64,000 nt of DNA from Rhodopila globiformis (lineage in GTDB: Bacteria; Pseudomonadota; Alphaproteobacteria; Acetobacterales; Acetobacteraceae): assembly GCF_002937115.1 (NCBI RefSeq), contig NZ_NHRY01000236.1, positions 1-64,000 on the forward strand, read 5' to 3'. The position numbers and the translations under genes were made by a program. Positions 27,950 through 36,994 of the stretch are shown here, one piece after another. The notes beneath the pieces were generated by a model. It was not told where the DNA came from. It saw only the letters and a list, made by a program, of their open reading frames with translations, and did not search any database. Within the stretch, counting starts at the first letter, position 1. Every line of letters starts with the position of its first letter.

Positions 27950-30664
27950 TTATTCGGCCGCCCGTCGGGGCACCTTGGCTGACGCGGCCTTGGCCGGCGC
28001 TTTCTTTGCCGCCGTGGCCTTCTTCGCCGCCGGCTTGGCCGGCGCCTTCCCGGCCGCCTTCTTCGCCGGAGCCTTGCGTGGGGCTTTCTCCGCCGCTTCG
28101 GGCGCCGCCTTGGACGCCGCCGCCTTACCCTTGCGTGCCCCCGCGCCGCGCGGCTTCAGCGCCTTGCCCTTCTCGGCCAGCAGCTTCACCGCCTCGTCGA
28201 GGGAAATATCCTCCATCGCCACCCCGCGCGGCAGGGTGGCGACCATCTTGCCGTGCTGCACATAGGGGCCGAACCGTCCCTTGCGCACCGTGACAAGGTC
28301 CTTGTTGTCCGGATGCGGGCCGATGGTCCGCACGCTCGCCAGCTTCTTCGCCAGCAGGTCGACGGCGCGGTTCAGGCCCAGGGCCAGCACGTCGTCGTCC
28401 CGGTCCAGCGAGCCGAACACCGCCCCCATCTTCACGTACGGCCCGAACCGGCCAATGCCGACCTCGATGGGGTCCTTGGTTTCGGGGTGGAGGCCGACGA
28501 CGCGGGGCAGGGCCAGCAGCTTCAGCGCCTGCTCCAGCGTCAGTTGCTCGCCGTCCATGCCGCGCGGCAGCGAGGTCCGCTTCGGCCGCACCTTCTTGTC
28601 CTCGCCCGCCTCGCCCTGCTGCACGTACAGGCCGTACGGACCGCGGCGGACCGTAATCTCCTCGCCGGTGTCCGGGTGGACGCCCAGGGAGCGCATGCCG
28701 TCCTTCAGCGTCTCGGCCTGGTCATCGCTGCCGGCATCGATCGCCAGGCGGCGGGTGTACTGGCAGGCCGGGTAGTTCGAACAGCCGATGAAGCTGCCAT
28801 AGCGCCCGAGCTTCAGCCCCAGCCGCCCGGTGCCGCAGGCCGCGCACACCCGCGGGTCCGTCCCATCCTCCCGCGGCGGGAAGAAATGCGGCCCCAGATC
28901 GGCGTCCAGCGCGTTGATGACGTCGCTTATCTTCAGATCGCGGGTCTGCTCGACCGCCTTGGAGAATTCCTCCCAGAAGGCGCGCATCACAGCACGCCAG
29001 TTCAGCGCGCCGGCGGAGATCTCGTCGAGCTTCTCCTCCAGGCCGGCGGTGAAGCCCGTGTCGACGTAGTGCTCAAAGAAGCTGACCAGGAATGCGGTGA
29101 CCAGGCGGCCGCGGTCCTCCGGCACGAAGCGGCGCTTCTCCAGCTTCACATACGCGCGATCCTGCAGCACCGACAGGATCGAGGCATAGGTGGAGGGACG
29201 GCCGATGCCGAGCTCCTCCAGCTTCTTCACCAAGCTGGCTTCCGAGTAGCGCGGCGGCGGCTGGGTGAAATGCTGGGAGGCGTCCACCTTCTGCCGCTTC
29301 AGCGGGTCGCGCTCGCTCATCGGCGGCAGCATGCGGTTGTCGTCGTCGTCCGGCGCGCCCTCGGCCTTGTCGTCGGTATCCTCGCGATACAGCTTCAGGA
29401 AGCCGTCGAAGGCGATGATCGAGCCGGTGGCGCGCAGCTTGATGCCCTTGCCGTCGGTGACGTCCACCGCGACCTGGTCGATCTCGGCCGACTGCATCTG
29501 TGAGGCGACGGCGCGCTTCCAGATCAGTTCATACAGCCGCCGCTGCTCCGGCGTCAGGTGCCGCGCCAGGCTGTCCGGCGTGCGGGAGACGTCGGTCGGG
29601 CGGATCGCCTCGTGCGCTTCCTGGGCGTTCTTCGCCTTGCTGGTGTATTCGCGCGGCGCCGCCGGCAGGTAGTTGGCGCCGAAGCTGCCCTTCACATGAT
29701 CGCGAATGCTGTGGATCGCCTCGCGCGCCATCTGCACGCCGTCGGTTCGCATATATGTGATCAGGCCGGTGGTCTCGCCGCCGATATCGACGCCCTCATA
29801 CAGTGCCTGCGCCAGCCGCATCGTCTGCTGGGCGCCGAAGCCGAGCTTGCGGGACGCCTCCTGCTGCAGGGTGGAAGTGGTGAACGGCGGCGGCGGGTTG
29901 CGCTTGACGCGGCGGCGCTCGACCGAGCCGACGGTGAACTGCCCGGCCTCGACCGCGGCCTTGGCGGCCAGGGCCAGCGCCTGATTATTGAGGTCGAACT
30001 GGTCCAGCCGCTTGCCGTCCAAATGGGTGAGACGCGCGGTGAACGGCGCGCCGGCGGGGGTCAGGAACAGCGCTTCGATGGTCCAATATTCGCGCGGCCG
30101 GAATACCTCGATCTCGGCCTCGCGGTCGCAGATCAGGCGCAGGGCGACGGACTGGACGCGGCCGGCGCTGCGGCTGCCCGGCAGCTTGCGCCACAGCACG
30201 GGGGACAGCGTGAACCCGACCAAATAGTCCAGCGCGCGGCGGGCCATGTAGGCCTCGATCAGCGGTTGGTCGAGGTCGCGCGGGTGCGCCATCGCCTGCT
30301 GGATGGCGTTGCGGGTGATCTCGTTGAACGTGATGCGGCGGACCTTGACGCCCTTCAGGGCGTGCTTGTCCTCCAGCATCGAGCGCACGTGCCAGGAAAT
30401 CGCCTCCCCTTCCCGGTCCGGGTCGGTGGCGAGATACAGGATTTTCGCGCCTTTCAGGGCCTTGGCGATGGCGCCGACCTGCTTGTCGCCGCGGGCGTCG
30501 GACTCCCAGTCCATGGCGAAGTCCTCGTCCGGACGGACGCTGCCGTCCTTCGGCGGCAGGTCGCGCACGTGTCCGAAGCTGGCCAGGACTGTGTAGCCAC
30601 CACCGAGGTACCGGTTGATGGTCTTGGCCTTGGCGGGAGATTCAACGACGACGACGTCAGACAT
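27950..30664 (-). CDS. topA: DNA topoisomerase I
   Basis: TopA relaxes negative supercoils through a 5'-phosphotyrosine intermediate. The TOPRIM domain is at the N-terminus (VVVESPAKAKTINRYLGG), and the catalytic Tyr304 lies in GLITYMRTDG. One four-cysteine zinc finger is near residue 600 (CAACGTGRLGL...CSNYPAC), followed by several repeats of the form VTVRKGRFGPYVQ. The last 65 or so residues are Lys/Ala/Pro-rich and histone H1-like. At 904 residues it is usual for alphaproteobacteria. ATG 30664 gives the standard start MSDVVVVESPAKAK. dprA lies 16 bp upstream, and the pair is a common operon. Confidence 0.97.
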   Translation of the reverse strand: MSDVVVVESPAKAKTINRYLGGGYTVLASFGHVRDLPPKDGSVRPDEDFAMDWESDARGDKQVGAIAKALKGAKILYLATDPDREGEAISWHVRSMLEDKHALKGVKVRRITFNEITRNAIQQAMAHPRDLDQPLIEAYMARRALDYLVGFTLSPVLWRKLPGSRSAGRVQSVALRLICDREAEIEVFRPREYWTIEALFLTPAGAPFTARLTHLDGKRLDQFDLNNQALALAAKAAVEAGQFTVGSVERRRVKRNPPPPFTTSTLQQEASRKLGFGAQQTMRLAQALYEGVDIGGETTGLITYMRTDGVQMAREAIHSIRDHVKGSFGANYLPAAPREYTSKAKNAQEAHEAIRPTDVSRTPDSLARHLTPEQRRLYELIWKRAVASQMQSAEIDQVAVDVTDGKGIKLRATGSIIAFDGFLKLYREDTDDKAEGAPDDDDNRMLPPMSERDPLKRQKVDASQHFTQPPPRYSEASLVKKLEELGIGRPSTYASILSVLQDRAYVKLEKRRFVPEDRGRLVTAFLVSFFEHYVDTGFTAGLEEKLDEISAGALNWRAVMRAFWEEFSKAVEQTRDLKISDVINALDADLGPHFFPPREDGTDPRVCAACGTGRLGLKLGRYGSFIGCSNYPACQYTRRLAIDAGSDDQAETLKDGMRSLGVHPDTGEEITVRRGPYGLYVQQGEAGEDKKVRPKRTSLPRGMDGEQLTLEQALKLLALPRVVGLHPETKDPIEVGIGRFGPYVKMGAVFGSLDRDDDVLALGLNRAVDLLAKKLASVRTIGPHPDNKDLVTVRKGRFGPYVQHGKMVATLPRGVAMEDISLDEAVKLLAEKGKALKPRGAGARKGKAAASKAAPEAAEKAPRKAPAKKAAGKAPAKPAAKKATAAKKAPAKAASAKVPRRAAE

Positions 30665-30680
30665 TGATGTGTGCGCTATC

Positions 30681-31793
30681 CTAATCAATGGCATCCGGCA
30701 AGAGTGCGACGCGGCTGCCTGGCAAGGTCTCTACACGGCCAGCCAGTTCCAATTCCAGCAGAACCGCAACCGTGACGGGTGGCGACAGTTGGCAGCGCCG
30801 CACCAGATCGTCAACCAGCGTCGGCTCCGGCGACAGCAGATCGAGAACCTGTCTACGTGCTTCCGACGCCACCGGAGCCACGCCGAGGCCGGACAATTCC
30901 GCCTGCTCGCAAATTCCTGATCGCCGCGGCCGCGGCTCGGCGGGCGCCAGTGGCAGGTTGTCGAGCACGTCGGCGGCGGATTCGACCAGCACAGCCCCCT
31001 GGCGGATCAAATCATTGCCACCCCTGGCGCGGGGATCGAGCGGCGAGCCGGGGACGGCGAACACCTCCCGCCCCGCCTCTTGCGCGAACCGGGCGGTGAT
31101 CAGGCTGCCGGAGCGCAAGGCGGCCTCCACCACCACGACGCCCAGCGACAGGCCGGCGATGATGCGGTTGCGGCGGGGGAAGTGCCGCGCCTGCGGGACC
31201 GTGCCGATGGGCGCCTCGGTTACCAGCAGGTTGGTGCCGGCGATGCGCCGATGCAAGTCCGCGTTCTCCGGCGGGTAGGGCTGGTCGATGCCGCCGGCGA
31301 TCACCGCGATGGTCCGGCCGGTGCGCATGGCGCCCTGGTGGGCGGCGGTGTCGATGCCGCGGGCGAGGCCGGAGACGACCACCAGAGACTGCGCCAGCTC
31401 GGCCGCCAGCGCCTCGGCCATGCGCTGGCCGTTGGCCGAGGCGTTGCGGCCGCCCACCGCCGCCACGCAGCGCTGCTGGGCCAGAGGCGCGTCGCCGTGG
31501 AACACCAGGCAGGGCGGCGCGTCGTCCAGCAGGGCGAGCAGCGGCGGATAACCGGGGTCGCCGAGGAACACCACCCGGCCGCCCAGGTCATAGGTGCGTT
31601 GCAGTTCCTGCTCGGCATCGGCCCGGCTCATGATGGCCGAGGTCCGGCCGGCGGCGCGGGCGAGGCGCGGCAGGGCGTCCAGCGCCGCCGCGGGCGTGCG
31701 GTAGCGGTCGAGCAGGCGGCGGTAGGTGACCGGACCGACGCCCTCGGCGCGGGTCAGGCGGAGATGGTCGATCTGGCTGGTCCAGTCAGGCAT
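30681..31793 (-). CDS. dprA: DNA-processing protein DprA
   Basis: DprA/Smf protects incoming single-stranded DNA and loads RecA in natural transformation. The 370-residue protein has an N-terminal helix-hairpin-helix-like region (LTRAEGVGPVTYRRLLDR), the Rossmann-like DprA core (VSGLARGIDTAAHQGA, GGIDQPYPPEN, RNRIIAGLS) and a C-terminal winged-helix-like domain (about 305-365). It lies upstream of topA and downstream of plsY in the same direction. No other competence gene is visible here. Confidence 0.95.
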   Translation of the reverse strand: MPDWTSQIDHLRLTRAEGVGPVTYRRLLDRYRTPAAALDALPRLARAAGRTSAIMSRADAEQELQRTYDLGGRVVFLGDPGYPPLLALLDDAPPCLVFHGDAPLAQQRCVAAVGGRNASANGQRMAEALAAELAQSLVVVSGLARGIDTAAHQGAMRTGRTIAVIAGGIDQPYPPENADLHRRIAGTNLLVTEAPIGTVPQARHFPRRNRIIAGLSLGVVVVEAALRSGSLITARFAQEAGREVFAVPGSPLDPRARGGNDLIRQGAVLVESAADVLDNLPLAPAEPRPRRSGICEQAELSGLGVAPVASEARRQVLDLLSPEPTLVDDLVRRCQLSPPVTVAVLLELELAGRVETLPGSRVALLPDAID

Positions 31794-31842
31794 GCCGGCT
31801 TCGTTCCTGCGGACCGCCGGCCGGGTTGCCGGCGGATCGGCC

Positions 31843-32460
31843 TCAGGCGGCGCCCGCCTTCTTCTGGCCGATGCGCGGCTCGGTGCCCGCGATCAGCCGG
31901 CGGATGTTGGCCTGGTGCCGGACGAACACCAGCACGGCAATGGTAAAGGCAAGCTTAACGAGGGAGAAATTTTCCACAACCAGCGCCGCAAGGGGGGCGA
32001 ACGCGAAGGCGGCGAGCGCGGCCAGCGACGAGAAGCGCGCCACCCCGGCGACGATCAGCCAGACGGCACAGGCCGCGGTGCCGATGGGCCAGGAGGCGGC
32101 GATCAGCACGCCGAGGCCGGTGGCGACGCCCTTGCCGCCCTTGAACTTCAGCCAGACCGGGAACAGGTGGCCCAGCACCGCGGCCAGCCCGGCCAGCAGG
32201 GCGAGTTCGTAACTGGCAACGGCCTGGACGATCAGCACGGCGGCGGCGCCTTTCAGCCCGTCCAGCAGCAGCGTTGCGGCGGCCAGGCCCTTGCGGCCGG
32301 TGCGCAGCACGTTGGTGGCGCCGATATTGCCCGAGCCGATGCCGCGGATGTCGCCCAGACCGGCAGTCCTGGTCAGCAGCAGGCCGAAGGGGATCGACCC
32401 CAGCAGGTAGCCGAACAGCATCAGGGCGAGCGTCAGAAGCACGTCGGGCATGGGGTGCAT
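31843..32460 (-). CDS. plsY: Glycerol-3-phosphate acyltransferase (acyl-phosphate type)
   Basis: PlsY transfers an acyl group from acyl-phosphate to glycerol-3-phosphate, the first step of phospholipid synthesis. The three loop motifs are present: [25 protein letters not shown] and [13 protein letters not shown]. Five or so membrane helices fit 205 residues. The start is ATG 32460 or ATG 32451; the TTG at 32463 is less likely. It is followed by dprA and topA, probably one transcript. Confidence 0.95.
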   Translation of the reverse strand: MHPMPDVLLTLALMLFGYLLGSIPFGLLLTRTAGLGDIRGIGSGNIGATNVLRTGRKGLAAATLLLDGLKGAAAVLIVQAVASYELALLAGLAAVLGHLFPVWLKFKGGKGVATGLGVLIAASWPIGTAACAVWLIVAGVARFSSLAALAAFAFAPLAALVVENFSLVKLAFTIAVLVFVRHQANIRRLIAGTEPRIGQKKAGAA

Positions 32461-32463
32461 CAA

Positions 32464-32829
32464 TCCATCAAGACAGGGGCCGATCGCGGGCGCGCCGGCC
32501 GGGCGACGCTCGATAGCGCCAAATCGGCGGCGCGGCGATAGGGGTCGTGAACCGGACGATCGCGCCGCTGGGGATAGCCAGCGTTACGGCACACCGCGCG
32601 CAGGTGGCTCCGTCACCCGGCTTGGCTGTATGCACAGGCAGCGGGCCGGCGCCTAACAAGAAACTACCCCGATGGTGGGGGACGAGCCTGCCCTGGTCGC
32701 CCCATAGCTTCATGCAGGGTGGGTCGGCCGCGCCGGCCGGTGGTGAACTATGGGGCATGACCCGTTCGCTGCGGAGCGTTCGCATCCTGATGCCGGTTGC
32801 CTGGCGCGCCATGCCGGCAGCCGGTCGGC
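32464..32829. other. Spacer upstream of plsY with no convincing gene
   Basis: This 366-bp stretch separates plsY from the phosphatase-kinase fusion. Short frames exist on both strands, for example 32468-32812 on the minus strand, which contains a CARC motif, but none resembles a known protein. A 9-bp inverted repeat (GCCCCATAG at 32699-32707 and its complement at 32748-32756) encloses a GGCCGCGCCGGCC palindrome. The plsY promoter must lie here or in the gene upstream, but I see no clear promoter boxes. Confidence 0.5.
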
Positions 32830-34071
32830 TCAGGTCAAACGCCTGGCCATGTCGGCTTTGCGCGCGATCATCTTGTCGGCGAGCGCGCTGGTGCCGCCAT
32901 TCCCGGTGACGGCCCGCCGGATCGCGGCATCGGGAATGCGTGTCACCACGGCGATGGCCGCATTGATCGCGGCGGGGCTCATGTCCCCGAACAGCCTGAT
33001 CGCGTGGGGATTGTCCGCGTCCTGGCGCAGCGTGTCGATCTCACGGACACACGTGCCGAACGCCTTGCCCTTCGGGTCGCCCTGCGCCCGGAACGCCAGC
33101 GCGCCGCCGACGTCGAGCGTCATGACCACGCCGTTGGCGACGCCCTGGTTGTCGCCGTCGTATCCGGCGGCGTCCCAGTTGGCGGTCCAGGCGTGCACGC
33201 CGAGCCAGTGCTGCGCCTGCCGGCGCTCGGCATCGGTGAGCTGCGAAACGCGCGTCTTCTCAAGCGCGATGAACGCGGTCGCAACCTGGTTTGGTTGCTT
33301 CGCGGCCACATAGGCCAGCGTTGGCGCCCCGGCGAGCTGATAGAGCCTCGCCGCGATGATCTCGTTGCGGGCGTGCGCGGGCGACTCCAGTGACTTCACG
33401 TGGAACCGCCGGCCGGTCTCGTCCTGAAAGACGCCACCCGGGTTGGTTCCCATCTGCCCGCCGACCTTCCGCATGCTGGCCGTGTCGATGGCAGGAGGAT
33501 CCGCGGTTGCATCCACGGCGATGATTGTCTTCGTCCGCCTGACAAGCGCGAGCTGCGCCGGCGTCTCGATCGCGCCTGCGCGCGCGCGGCGAACCTCCCG
33601 GATGGCCTGCTCGGGCGGCATGCCCAGCTCGACGAGAAGCCGGGCAGCGATCATGCCGGCCCGGCCGAGCCCGCCCTTGCAATGCACGACCACATCGGTG
33701 CCGCTGCGCAGCAACGCGCGGATGTCCTGGCCATCCGTCTCCCATTGCTGCTCGAATGCCTCGGCCGGAACCGAGTAATCCGCGATGGGCAGATGCCGCC
33801 AGTCGAGCCCCAGGGTCCGGATTTCCGCGCCGAGGTGCGGCACCTTGAGCGCCGCGAGTTCGGCTGGCTCGACCAGCGTCAGCACCAGGCGCGCGCCCCA
33901 GGCGACGATGACGGCCAGGTCCGCCGCGAGGTCGCGGGCCCAGGCCCCGGTCGCCGCGGCATTGTCATGCTTGCCGGGGCAGAATGTGATGCCGATCCGC
34001 CCATGCGAGGGGCTGGCACGCACGTCCGCAATCTGAAGCGGGTGTGTCTGGCTTGTCCGCGCGCCGGCCAT
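32830..34071 (-). CDS. Fusion of dual-specificity phosphatase and HipA/PI-kinase-like domain
   Basis: A 413-residue protein of two parts. Residues 20-185 look like a cysteine-based phosphatase of the dual-specificity/CDKN3 type: the P-loop HCKGGLGRAG has Cys131 and Arg137, and Asp98 in PIADYS could be the general acid. Residues 200-413 resemble a HipA or phosphoinositide-kinase-like domain: a glycine-rich loop GGQMGTNPGGVF (204-215), Lys226 in RRFHVK, Glu237 in RNEIIAARLY, Asp300 and Asn308 in NWDAAGYDGDN, and Asp320 in TLDVGGALAFRA. Similar kinase-like domains occur in phage head proteins and effector-like proteins. No signal peptide is visible. A start upstream of ATG 34071 would run into repeat DNA. 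The roles of both domains are inferred from motifs. Confidence 0.8.
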   Translation of the reverse strand: MAGARTSQTHPLQIADVRASPSHGRIGITFCPGKHDNAAATGAWARDLAADLAVIVAWGARLVLTLVEPAELAALKVPHLGAEIRTLGLDWRHLPIADYSVPAEAFEQQWETDGQDIRALLRSGTDVVVHCKGGLGRAGMIAARLLVELGMPPEQAIREVRRARAGAIETPAQLALVRRTKTIIAVDATADPPAIDTASMRKVGGQMGTNPGGVFQDETGRRFHVKSLESPAHARNEIIAARLYQLAGAPTLAYVAAKQPNQVATAFIALEKTRVSQLTDAERRQAQHWLGVHAWTANWDAAGYDGDNQGVANGVVMTLDVGGALAFRAQGDPKGKAFGTCVREIDTLRQDADNPHAIRLFGDMSPAAINAAIAVVTRIPDAAIRRAVTGNGGTSALADKMIARKADMARRLT

Positions 34072-34193
34072 GCTGCAGTCTCGAAAAAGGGAATCGGTTG
34101 GCGAAGCAGGAATACCGCAACGGTCGGCGTCTCGCCACTTGCGGCAGATTACGCCTGTCAACACGGGGCGGAACCGGGTGCCGCTGCTCCGGC

Positions 34194-34416
34194 CATGGTT
34201 GGGCGTGTGCCCGTCGGTATCAGGATAGGGCGACGGTTGGAGAAGGATCTGGCGCCCGGTCCGTTGCTTCACCGTCATGGCCGGGCGTGTCCCGGCCATC
34301 TGCGCTTCAACGGTGGGGGGCGGATGACCGGGACATGCCCGGCCATGACGATAGAGAGACGACCTTGCTCCTCCAGTCCGCTTATCCTGATATCGACGGA
34401 CACACGCCCGGCCATG
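34194..34416. repeat. Nested palindromic repeat
   Basis: The outer arms at about 34194-34227 and 34383-34416 pair with few mismatches and include the sequence TATCAGGATA. The inner arms at 34273-34295 and 34328-34350 match at 22 of 23 positions and carry the CGTCATGGCCGGGC core. A third copy of the core half-site is part of the right outer arm. The 413 bp between the fusion gene and the SDR gene contain nothing else that I can identify. Confidence 0.8.
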
Positions 34417-34484
34417 ACGGAGAGGGAACGGCCCTCACCTTGCCGGAAGGCAACGCACCTTGCGCCCCACGGCTCTCCAGCCGT

Positions 34485-35336
34485 CTATACCAGCGAATAG
34501 CCCGATCCCTGGATGCTGACGCCGCGCCCCTTCGCCTCCTCGATCCAGCCGTACTCCTTCAGGATCTGCTGGCTGTAGGTCACCCGGCCGTTCACCTTCT
34601 CCGCCGGCTCGCTGGCCAGCAGCAGCGCGGCCCGGGCCATCAGCATCGGTGGCTCGCCCTTCGGGTCGTCTATGCCGGTGACCAGCTTGTGGTGGATCGT
34701 GCCCGGCGTCGGCACCACCTGCGAGGGCGAGACGGCGGTGACGCTGATGCCGCCATGGTGCGCGACCTCCTGCGCCAGCCCCTGGGTGAAGCGTTCCAGC
34801 GCCGCCTTGGTGGTGCCATACATGACGCCGCCGCGCACCGCCTGGTCCTGATACGGCCCCCGCCCGGGGCCGATGGCGGCGCCAGAGCTGATATTGACGA
34901 TCGCGCCGGCGCGGCGCGGGACCATGTCCTTCAGCACCTCCTTCGACAGGATGAACGGCGCGTGCACGTTGATCGCGAAGCAGCGCATCCAGCGATTGGT
35001 GGGATAGGTCTCGGTCGGCAGATAGTAGTTCAGCGCCGCATTGTTCACCAGGATGTCGATCGGGCCATAGGCGTCGCGCGCCGCCTGCACCAGGGCGATG
35101 CATTCGGCCTCGGACGACACGTCGGCGGTGACCGCGGTTGCCTCGCCGCCCCTGTGGCGGATCAGCGCGACGGTGCGGGCGAGGGAGCCTTCCAGCATCC
35201 GGTGGTCGCCTTCGTTCAGCGTGCGGGCGGCGCACACCACCCGGGCGCCCTCGGCCGCGAACAGTTCGGCGATCTGCTGGCCGATGCCGCGGCTGGCGCC
35301 GGTGACGATGGCGACCTTGCCTGTCAGTTTTCCCAT
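34485..35336 (-). CDS. Short-chain dehydrogenase/reductase
   Basis: An NAD(P)-dependent oxidoreductase of the classical SDR family, 283 residues. The cofactor motif TGASRGIG is at residues 10-17, NNAA follows near 103, the catalytic Ser is in VNISSGAAIG, and the YxxxK pair is in MYGTTKAAL. The ORF is open to 35399, but ATG 35336 (MGKLTGKVAIVTGAS) is the standard start. Substrate cannot be predicted. It is flanked by repeat DNA on one side and a divergent DUF4142 gene on the other. Confidence 0.9.
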   Translation of the reverse strand: MGKLTGKVAIVTGASRGIGQQIAELFAAEGARVVCAARTLNEGDHRMLEGSLARTVALIRHRGGEATAVTADVSSEAECIALVQAARDAYGPIDILVNNAALNYYLPTETYPTNRWMRCFAINVHAPFILSKEVLKDMVPRRAGAIVNISSGAAIGPGRGPYQDQAVRGGVMYGTTKAALERFTQGLAQEVAHHGGISVTAVSPSQVVPTPGTIHHKLVTGIDDPKGEPPMLMARAALLLASEPAEKVNGRVTYSQQILKEYGWIEEAKGRGVSIQGSGYSLV

Positions 35337-35443
35337 GGTTGGTTTCCTCCTGCGGGACACATCATCCGGCAGGAGGCACCCACGAGGCAACCAGCCCATC
35401 GGATCGGCGTTCGGCGCCCATCGTCATATCCAGGAAAGCCGCA

Positions 35444-35941
35444 ATGAAATATGTTTCCGTAACTTTCGCCGCCGCGTTGCTGAGCCTTGCCGCCGTCCCC
35501 GCCATGGCCGCGCTGTCGTCCGAGGACAGGACCTTCGCCACCAAGGCCGCCGCCGGCGGCCAGGCCGAGGTCGCCTTCGGGCAACTGGCGAAGGACAATG
35601 CCTCTTCCCCGGCGGTGAAGCAGTTCGGCGAGCGGATGGTCACCGACCATACCCAGGCGAACGAGGCCCTGATGGAGGTGGCCAGAAACCAGGACCTGAA
35701 ACTGCCCGATGGCCTGGATGCGAAGGACCAGGCGCAGGAACGGAAGCTCAGCACGACAAAGGGCAGGGCGTTCGACCGGGCCTATATGCAGGACATGGTG
35801 CGGGACCATAAGCAGGACGTGGCCGACTTCCGCAAGGAAGCCGAGAACGGCAAGGACCCGCAGCGGAAGGCGTTCGCCGCCAAGTACCTGCCGGTCCTGG
35901 AACAGCATCTGCAGATGGCCGAGTCCATCGTGGCGAAGTAG
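35444..35941 (+). CDS. Exported DUF4142 protein
   Basis: A 165-residue secreted protein with a clear signal peptide (cleavage after AMA, residue 22). The mature part is helical and matches the DUF4142 family, with a ferritin-like four-helix pattern: DRTFATKAAAGGQAEVAFGQLA, then VKQFGERMVTDHTQANE. These proteins are common in the periplasm of soil and plant-associated proteobacteria; their function is not established. It is transcribed on its own. Confidence 0.88.
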   Translation: MKYVSVTFAAALLSLAAVPAMAALSSEDRTFATKAAAGGQAEVAFGQLAKDNASSPAVKQFGERMVTDHTQANEALMEVARNQDLKLPDGLDAKDQAQERKLSTTKGRAFDRAYMQDMVRDHKQDVADFRKEAENGKDPQRKAFAAKYLPVLEQHLQMAESIVAK

Positions 35942-35973
35942 CAACGGCGCCTGACGGGCCCGGCCGATGTCCG

Positions 35974-36714
35974 TCAGGCGACCCGCCGTTCCTCCACCAC
36001 GACGGTGTCGATGATCCCCTCCGGCTCATACATCCAGCGCGTCAGCGCCCCGGCAACCATCGCCCCCAGGATTGGCGCGAGCCAGAACAGCCAGAGCTGG
36101 CCGATATATTGCGGGCCGGCGAACAGCGCCGGCCCGGTGCTGCGGGCCGGATTGACGGAGGTGTTGGTCACTGGAATCGCAACGAGGTGGATCAGGGTCA
36201 GCGCCAGGCCGATGGGAATGCCGGCGAAGCCCGAGGCAGCGCCCTTGGACGTGGTGCCGATGATGACGAACAGGAAGAAGAACGTCGCCACCACCTCGGT
36301 TATCAGGCAGGACGTCAGCCCGTACTTGCCGGGACTCAGATCGCCATAGCCGTTGGCGGCGAAATTGCCCGGCACCCAGCCGGGCTTGCCCGAGGCAATC
36401 ACCCAGAGCACCGCGGCCGCGGCGACCGCGGCGATCACCTGGGCGATGATGTAGGGAACGACATGCTTGTTGGCGCACCGGCCGGCCGCCCACAGGCCGA
36501 GCGTCACCGCCGGGTTGAAATGGCCGCCGGAGATCGGTCCGACGGCATAGGCCATGGTCAGGACGGTCAATCCGAACGCCAGCGCAACGCCCAGGAAGCC
36601 GATGCCCAGGCCAGGATACGCCGCAGACAGCACCGCCGCGCCGCAGCCGCCGAAGACCAGCCAGAATGTACCGAAAAATTCAGCGCTCACCCGTCTCGAC
36701 AGGTCGTCTCGCAT
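35974..36714 (-). CDS. aqpZ: Aquaporin Z
   Basis: A water channel of the MIP family with six membrane helices and both NPA motifs (HFNPAVT near residue 66 and SVNPARST near 190). Arg in the second motif and His in LIHLVAIP are placed like the AqpZ selectivity filter, so water rather than glycerol is the likely substrate. The frame is open from a TTG at 36726, but GGAGG lies directly upstream of ATG 36714, which decides the start; the product is 246 residues. Confidence 0.95.
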   Translation of the reverse strand: MRDDLSRRVSAEFFGTFWLVFGGCGAAVLSAAYPGLGIGFLGVALAFGLTVLTMAYAVGPISGGHFNPAVTLGLWAAGRCANKHVVPYIIAQVIAAVAAAAVLWVIASGKPGWVPGNFAANGYGDLSPGKYGLTSCLITEVVATFFFLFVIIGTTSKGAASGFAGIPIGLALTLIHLVAIPVTNTSVNPARSTGPALFAGPQYIGQLWLFWLAPILGAMVAGALTRWMYEPEGIIDTVVVEERRVA

Positions 36715-36994
36715 GCCACCCTCCAACTCATTGCGATATCGTTTTTTAGCTGGTCCTCATTATTATTGCCGGACGTGTCGTCGCAAGGCGACAAGCGTTA
36801 CGAGCAATTGATGGTTTTCCGTTCATGCGAAAGATAACTTCTATTTGAACGCACGCCGCCCGGCGCAGCGTGTTCCAGTCGCCGCCGGCGTGCTTCCGCG
36901 CCGGCGTGCTTCCGCGCCGGATGGGAACGCGCCGGTTCATGTTGCCCGCGCATTGGTCAGTCCGGAATCGCTCCGCGATCCGGTGAGGACCGCG

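Noticed and set aside
32468-32812. A 114-codon minus-strand frame with a CARC motif
   Set aside because: The composition is erratic, no family is recognised and a second frame on the other strand is equally open. Evidence is too weak to call a gene.
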